Assembly (NCBI GenBank): GCA_018268875.1
Contig: JAFDVT010000552.1
Location: 1 to 9,804 of the forward strand
DNA: 9,804 nt
Direction of reading: 5' to 3'
DNA from: Acidobacteriota bacterium
GTDB taxonomy: Bacteria > Acidobacteriota > Terriglobia > Bryobacterales > Bryobacteraceae
Under the pieces are notes generated by a model. That model was not told the origin of the DNA, did not search any database, and saw nothing but the letters and a program-made list of their open reading frames with translations. The stretch's first letter is position 1. Every line of letters starts with the position of its first letter. The position numbers and the translations under genes were made by a program. Below are positions 5,858 through 9,804 of the stretch, piece by piece.

Positions 5858-8230
5858 GAAAGAAGAAGAATCCATTAACAGTACATCGAGAATTCGCAGC
5901 GCCGCTTCCTTGCCCTTTTCGCCCACCTCGCCCAAAGGACCCACGCAGCTTGGGCAACCCGCCTCGCACGCGCAGCGCGACAGCATTTCGCGAGCCCCGT
6001 GCAACAGCTTCGGCGTCTGCTGAAATAAAGGACCGCTCAATCCGATCCCGCCCGGAAAGTTGTCGTACAGGTACAGGTTCGGTTCGAAATTGCGAAGCTC
6101 GCTGTTCAGATCTTCGGTGATCGAAATCCCCAGATCGCGCGGATCGCACATCAGCAACAACGCGCCCACCGTGCGCAAAGCGTTGCCCAGCCCGATGATC
6201 GCGTTCTGCTTGTCGTTCGCCGAAAGATCCGGAAAACGCCCCAAAAACGCCGCGCTGAAGTGCAGCCAGAACGACGTTGAATGCATTTCCTGTTCCGGCA
6301 TCGACAGCTTGCCCGCTCCGACATTTTCGAGCGTGTAGAACTTGATCTTCTTGAACCCCACCACCTGCGTGTTCACGCGAACTTCGCCGTTGGCCGCTTC
6401 CACTTCGCCGCCCGCCAATGGGCGCGAATCAAAGGTCTCCAACTGCTTGACCTGCGTGTAGTCGATGGCGTCGGTAAAGTAGTCCGAATCCACGCGCCGC
6501 ACGTACGCCTTGCGGCCGTCGTAGTCGAACTTTTCCACCTGGTACTGCCGCGCCTCATGCAGGTAAATCGCCTTTTCATGCAGCGTAGGCAGCGCCGCCG
6601 TGAACGATACGTCGGCGATCACTTTGTGATCCCCCGTGATGTCCACCACCACAAAGTTATCGCTGGTGACCGTGCGCAGACTCACCGTATCGGCCGGATA
6701 CGTGTCCGAAGTCCAATGCCACGCGCCCCCCGAATGATGCAGGAGCTTGGTCTCTTCCAGAAACTTGCACATCTCGCCCGTCTCGTGCGGACCGAACTTT
6801 TCTCCATCGCGAACCGGCAATTCAAACGCCGCGCACCGCAGATGGTTCAGCAGGATCTCCAGATTGTCCGCATTCACCTGCGCGCTTTCCGCCGGCCTTT
6901 GAAAGAAGTATTCGGGATGCTCGACGATGTATTGATCGAGCGGCGCCGACGACGCCACCATCACCGCGATCGACGTCGTATGTCGCCGCCCCGCACGTCC
7001 CGCGCGCTGCCACGTTGACGCGATCGTACCGGGGTAGCCCGCCATCACCACCGCATCGAGTGACCCGATGTCGATCCCCAACTCCAGCGCGTTGGTCGCA
7101 ACCACCGCCCGTATGTCGCCATCGCGCAAACGCCGTTCGATCTCGCGACGCTCCTTCGGCAGGTACCCGCCGCGGTATCCGCGAATCGAATCCCCGGACA
7201 TCGGCCGCTTTTCCGCCGCGTCCTTCAGGTACGTCACCAGAACCTCGGTGGCCAGGCGATTGTTGCAAAACACCAGTGTTTGCTGGCCCCGATCGATGAA
7301 TTCGAGCGCCATCCGCCGCGCCTCATGCAGGTACGACCGGCGGATTCCCAACTGTTGATTCACCACCGGCGGGTTATAAAACACGACGAACTTTTCACCC
7401 GACGGCGCACCGTTGTTGTCGACCAGTTCAAACTGCTTTTCGGTCAGCGTCGCCGCCAACTCGCGAGGATTCGCAATCGTCGCCGAACAGCAGATAAACT
7501 GCGGATTCGACCCGTAAAACTCGCAAATCCGCTTCACTCGCCGAAGCAAATTGGCCAGATGGCTGCCGTACACACCGCGGTAATAATGCAGCTCATCGAT
7601 CACGATGTACTTCAGATTTTCAAACGCCTTGGCCCACTTCGTGTGGTGCGGCAGGATGCCCGAATGCATCATGTCGGGATTCGTGAACACGACGTTCGCA
7701 CGTTCGCGAATCGCCCGCCGCGCGTCCGACGGCGTGTCGCCATCGTAGGTGAACGCTTTAATGCCAGCGCCCATCTGCTCGGCCGCCGCGCGGAACTCGT
7801 GCAATTGATCTTCGGCCAGCGCCTTCGTGGGAAACAAGTACAACGCCCGCGCATTCGGATCCCGCAGAATCGCGTTGAACACCGGCAGGTTGTAACACAG
7901 CGTCTTGCCGCTCGCAGTCGGCGTGACGACCACTACGTTCTTGCCCGCTTCCGCCAGGTCGAACGCTTCCCGTTGATGCGTGTACAACTCGTGAATCCCA
8001 CGCTCATGCAGCGCCCGCACCAGCGCCGGACTCACCGTCTCCGGCATCGGCGCGTACCTCGCGGGCCTCGCCTCAATCCGCCGCACCGCTCGAACCGGGG
8101 ACTCCGGGTCCGCCATCCACTGTTCGAACCGTTGAATCGCGCTGTCGATGCCGTCGTCGCGCTTGTTCAGCAGCGTCGTCGGATCGGTTTGGGCCGGATC
8201 GTTTTGGGAAGGAAATAGCAGCAGATTCAT
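5837..8230 (-). CDS. DEAD/DEAH-type superfamily 2 helicase, YprA/MrfA class with DUF1998 (MZB) C-terminus
   Basis: This 797-residue protein is an ATP-dependent 3'-5'-type SF2 DNA helicase by motif. It shows Q-motif-like YTHQREAF (83-90), Walker A TPTASGKT (103-110), FPTKALAEDQ (133-142), TNPDMMH (183-189), motif II DELH (212-215), motif III SATI (249-252), motif V ATNALELGIDIG (378-389) and motif VI QRAGRAGR (408-415). The C-terminal third ends in a cysteine cluster, C753-x-C755-x3-C759-x2-C762 (CACEAGCPSC), typical of the zinc-binding MZB/DUF1998 module. This order matches B. subtilis MrfA (YprA), a mitomycin-lesion repair helicase, and the related eukaryotic Hrq1; length is in that range. 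In Bacillus MrfA works with the nuclease MrfB, which is absent here; an unknown gene follows instead. ATG at 8230 is the only sensible start and no strong Shine-Dalgarno is seen. The last seven codons and stop lie within the tRNA-Thr. It diverges from the TPR gene with 37 bp between starts. Confidence 0.93.
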   Translation of the reverse strand: MNLLLFPSQNDPAQTDPTTLLNKRDDGIDSAIQRFEQWMADPESPVRAVRRIEARPARYAPMPETVSPALVRALHERGIHELYTHQREAFDLAEAGKNVVVVTPTASGKTLCYNLPVFNAILRDPNARALYLFPTKALAEDQLHEFRAAAEQMGAGIKAFTYDGDTPSDARRAIRERANVVFTNPDMMHSGILPHHTKWAKAFENLKYIVIDELHYYRGVYGSHLANLLRRVKRICEFYGSNPQFICCSATIANPRELAATLTEKQFELVDNNGAPSGEKFVVFYNPPVVNQQLGIRRSYLHEARRMALEFIDRGQQTLVFCNNRLATEVLVTYLKDAAEKRPMSGDSIRGYRGGYLPKERREIERRLRDGDIRAVVATNALELGIDIGSLDAVVMAGYPGTIASTWQRAGRAGRRHTTSIAVMVASSAPLDQYIVEHPEYFFQRPAESAQVNADNLEILLNHLRCAAFELPVRDGEKFGPHETGEMCKFLEETKLLHHSGGAWHWTSDTYPADTVSLRTVTSDNFVVVDITGDHKVIADVSFTAALPTLHEKAIYLHEARQYQVEKFDYDGRKAYVRRVDSDYFTDAIDYTQVKQLETFDSRPLAGGEVEAANGEVRVNTQVVGFKKIKFYTLENVGAGKLSMPEQEMHSTSFWLHFSAAFLGRFPDLSANDKQNAIIGLGNALRTVGALLLMCDPRDLGISITEDLNSELRNFEPNLYLYDNFPGGIGLSGPLFQQTPKLLHGAREMLSRCACEAGCPSCVGPLGEVGEKGKEAALRILDVLLMDSSSFSGEVQR

Positions 8231-8267
8231 TTTCGCCGTTTCTTTGCTACGGTAACATTTCCATTAA
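8231..8267. promoter_or_regulatory. Very short divergent intergenic gap
   Basis: Only 37 bp separate the helicase ATG (reading left) from the GTG of the secreted TPR protein (reading right). The gap is more AT-rich than the surrounding coding sequence. Any promoter for either gene must lie partly inside the other coding region, and neither start has a clear Shine-Dalgarno, so leaderless or weakly initiated translation is possible. I could not identify a credible -35/-10 pair or an operator palindrome. The regulatory role is inferred from position alone. Confidence 0.3.
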
Positions 8268-9804
8268 GTGACCCGCCTCGCTTTACCCGTGGCATGCAGC
8301 GTCGCGATCTGCCTTGCGCAGACCACGCCCGCGTCACTTATCGCGGAAGGTCAAAAGCTCACCGGCGCGGCGGCCATCGCCAAATTCCAACAGGCCTTCG
8401 ACGCCGCGAGAACCGCGCACGACAAGCCCAACGAGGCTCGCGCGCTCACCCGCCTCGGCCAAACACATCTGCAGTTGGAAGAATACGCGGAAGGCCTCCG
8501 CGACCTTGAGGCCGCCCTGCCCGTCTGGCGCGAGGCCGGCGACCGTTTTCAGGAAGCGCTCACCGTTCACAACATCGCCACCGCGCTGTGGCTGCAAGGC
8601 GAACCTCTTGAGGCGATCCCCAAGTACGAAGCCGCCCTGCAAATCCGCCGCGACCTCAACGACAGGATCGGCCAGATCTACACGCTGCGCGGCATCGCCA
8701 ACTGTTACTGGACCATGGGCGAGGCCGCGCAAGCCCTCGACCTGACTCGTCAGGCCCTGAACCTCGCCGTCGAAACCAAGGAACCCGCTCGCGAAGCCGA
8801 TGCCCGCAACGCCCTCGGACTTCTGTATGCCTTGCTTGGCGACGCCACCCGCGCCCGCGCTGAGTTCGCGCTGTCCTACGCGATTTTCGACAAACTCGGC
8901 GACCGCATCCAGGCCGCGTTCGCACAAAACAACCTCGGCTGGACCGCCGTTGGACTCCGTCAGTATGATCAGGCGCTGGAATATCTCACGCCGGCCTTGG
9001 CCGCGCTGGAAAAGGCCGGTTCGCGCCAAGGCATGGCGTACGCGCTGCAGAACATCGGCAACGCGCAAGCGGGTCGCCAGCAGTATGCCGCGGCCATCGC
9101 GAACTTCGAACGTTCCCTGCAAATCAAGCGGGAACTCGGCGACCGTTGGGGCGCGGCCTACACGCTGCACGCCCTCGCTGAAGCCCATTCCGGACCTCGC
9201 CGGTTGGAACTCCTGCGCGAGGCTCTCGCCGAACGCCGTGCCTTGCGGGACCGTACGGGACTCATCCTCACCCTTGGTTCGCTCGCCCATGCCTACCGCG
9301 CGAGCGGCGATCTCGCGGCCGCCGAAACCGCTATTTCCGAGGCCATCCACGAAATCGAGGACTCCCGCGCCAGCCTCGTCAGCCAGGACCTCCGCGCGTC
9401 GTACCTCGCGTCAAAAAGCGACTTCTACGAGTTCCGCGTGGACGTCCTCGCCGCGCAGGGCAAGCGCGAGGAAGCGCTCGAAGCCGCCGAGCAATCGCGC
9501 GGTCGCCTGCTTACCGACCGTCTGGGCGACGTCCTTTCGCAGATCCGCGACGGCGTGGACACCAGTAGCGAACAAGCCGCGTTGCGCCGCGTCAATACGC
9601 TGGCCGCGCGCCTCGAACGCCTCTCGTCGACGCCCGTCAAGCCCGCGACAGAAGCCAAGCTCAAGCAGGACCTCGAAGCCGCGCTGGCCCAAGCCCGCGA
9701 TGCGTCCGAAGCCGTTCGAAAGAACAGCCCCCGCTACGCCAGCCTCGTCGAACCGCCTCGCATGACCGCCGCCGCGATGCGCAAACTCCTGCGGCCCGGC
9801 GACG
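8268..9804 (+). CDS. Secreted TPR protein, probable TPR-CHAT protease-like protein, 3' end cut by window edge
   Basis: The reading frame runs from GTG at 8268, just after an in-frame TAA, to the window end: 512 codons with no stop. Residues 1-21 (MTRLALPVACSVAICLAQTTP) look like a Sec signal peptide, which supports this GTG over the later in-frame GTG at 8289. Residues 35-345 hold about seven TPR units with a 40-residue period. Inter-repeat turns fall at 91-93 (GDR), 131-133 (NDR), 171-173 (KEP), 211-213 (GDR), 251-253 (GSR) and 291-293 (GDR). Residues 350-430 continue as helices with DLRASYLASKSDFYEFRVDV and EAAEQSRGRLLTDRL, a linker typical of TPR-CHAT proteins. RYASLVEPPRMTAAAMRKLL (489-508) resembles the lead-in to a CHAT (caspase-like) domain. 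The catalytic His and Cys would lie downstream, so peptidase function cannot be judged. TPR arrays bind protein partners, here presumably in the periplasm or outside the cell. Confidence 0.85.
   Translation, partial: MTRLALPVACSVAICLAQTTPASLIAEGQKLTGAAAIAKFQQAFDAARTAHDKPNEARALTRLGQTHLQLEEYAEGLRDLEAALPVWREAGDRFQEALTVHNIATALWLQGEPLEAIPKYEAALQIRRDLNDRIGQIYTLRGIANCYWTMGEAAQALDLTRQALNLAVETKEPAREADARNALGLLYALLGDATRARAEFALSYAIFDKLGDRIQAAFAQNNLGWTAVGLRQYDQALEYLTPALAALEKAGSRQGMAYALQNIGNAQAGRQQYAAAIANFERSLQIKRELGDRWGAAYTLHALAEAHSGPRRLELLREALAERRALRDRTGLILTLGSLAHAYRASGDLAAAETAISEAIHEIEDSRASLVSQDLRASYLASKSDFYEFRVDVLAAQGKREEALEAAEQSRGRLLTDRLGDVLSQIRDGVDTSSEQAALRRVNTLAARLERLSSTPVKPATEAKLKQDLEAALAQARDASEAVRKNSPRYASLVEPPRMTAAAMRKLLRPGD

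Noticed and set aside
5855..5872. Purine-rich run AGAAAGAAGAAGAA as a regulatory or repeat element
   Set aside because: On the - strand it simply encodes the Asp-Ser-Ser-Ser-Phe-Ser-Gly tail of the helicase leading into the tRNA.
5766..6149. In-frame N-terminal extension of the unknown 709-residue gene to about 837 residues
   Set aside because: It runs through the tRNA-Thr (the stretch SSAVEHS...GSNPAPG is a typical translated tRNA) and through the helicase gene in another frame, so it is not coding.
7280..8218. 312-codon open frame on the + strand opposite the helicase
   Set aside because: It is an Arg/His-rich shadow of the helicase gene, whose own frame carries all the SF2 motifs.
8244..8267. 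TTGCTA as a -35 box for the TPR gene
   Set aside because: At the proper spacing the -10 would fall on the start codon and does not resemble TATAAT.
8334..9350. 338-codon open frame on the - strand opposite the TPR gene
   Set aside because: It is the antisense of a GC-rich gene with strong codon bias; its composition is low-complexity Gly/Arg/Val and the sense frame shows clear TPR periodicity.
8800..9765. 321-codon + strand frame within the TPR gene
   Set aside because: It is a Ser/Arg/Pro-rich shifted reading of the TPR gene, with no domain.

Overview
The window is GC-rich, densely packed bacterial chromosome with five complete or near-complete protein genes, one further truncated gene and one tRNA. 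The mix of long GC-rich genes, a tandem-domain surface glycosyltransferase pair, a SIMPL-domain protein and a secreted TPR protein leading into a probable CHAT domain would suit a soil-type bacterium such as an Acidobacteriota member (Bryobacter/Solibacter-like). This is an inference from general style, not from any taxonomic marker, and is held at low to moderate confidence. No insertion sequence, integrase, CRISPR array or phage gene is visible.

Layout. On the + strand, bases 2-3649 form an apparent operon. It holds the 3' part of a tandem-domain family 2 glycosyltransferase, a complete 621-residue glycosyltransferase with two GT2 domains, and an exported SIMPL (DUF541) protein. The gaps are 7 bp and then a 4-bp ATGA overlap. 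On the - strand, bases 8230-3636 carry a DEAD/DEAH-type helicase of the YprA/MrfA (DUF1998) class, a tRNA-Thr(CGU), and a 709-residue protein I do not recognise. The tRNA overlaps the 3' end of the helicase gene by 21 bases and ends 20 bases before the unknown gene's start codon. The two groups converge and overlap tail to tail by 14 bp. From 8268 to the window end a + strand gene encodes a signal peptide followed by TPR repeats with an exact 40-residue phase. It runs off the edge just where a CHAT peptidase domain would be expected to begin, and it diverges from the helicase across only 37 bp.

How the genes may work together. The two glycosyltransferases probably build a surface polysaccharide or glycan. 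The SIMPL protein is translationally coupled to them but has no obvious enzymatic link. The helicase is probably a DNA-repair helicase. Its usual nuclease partner in Bacillus (MrfB/YprB) is not next to it; the unknown 709-residue protein is. The most unusual point is the helicase/tRNA/unknown-gene arrangement, where maturation of the tRNA would cut the stop codon off the helicase message.
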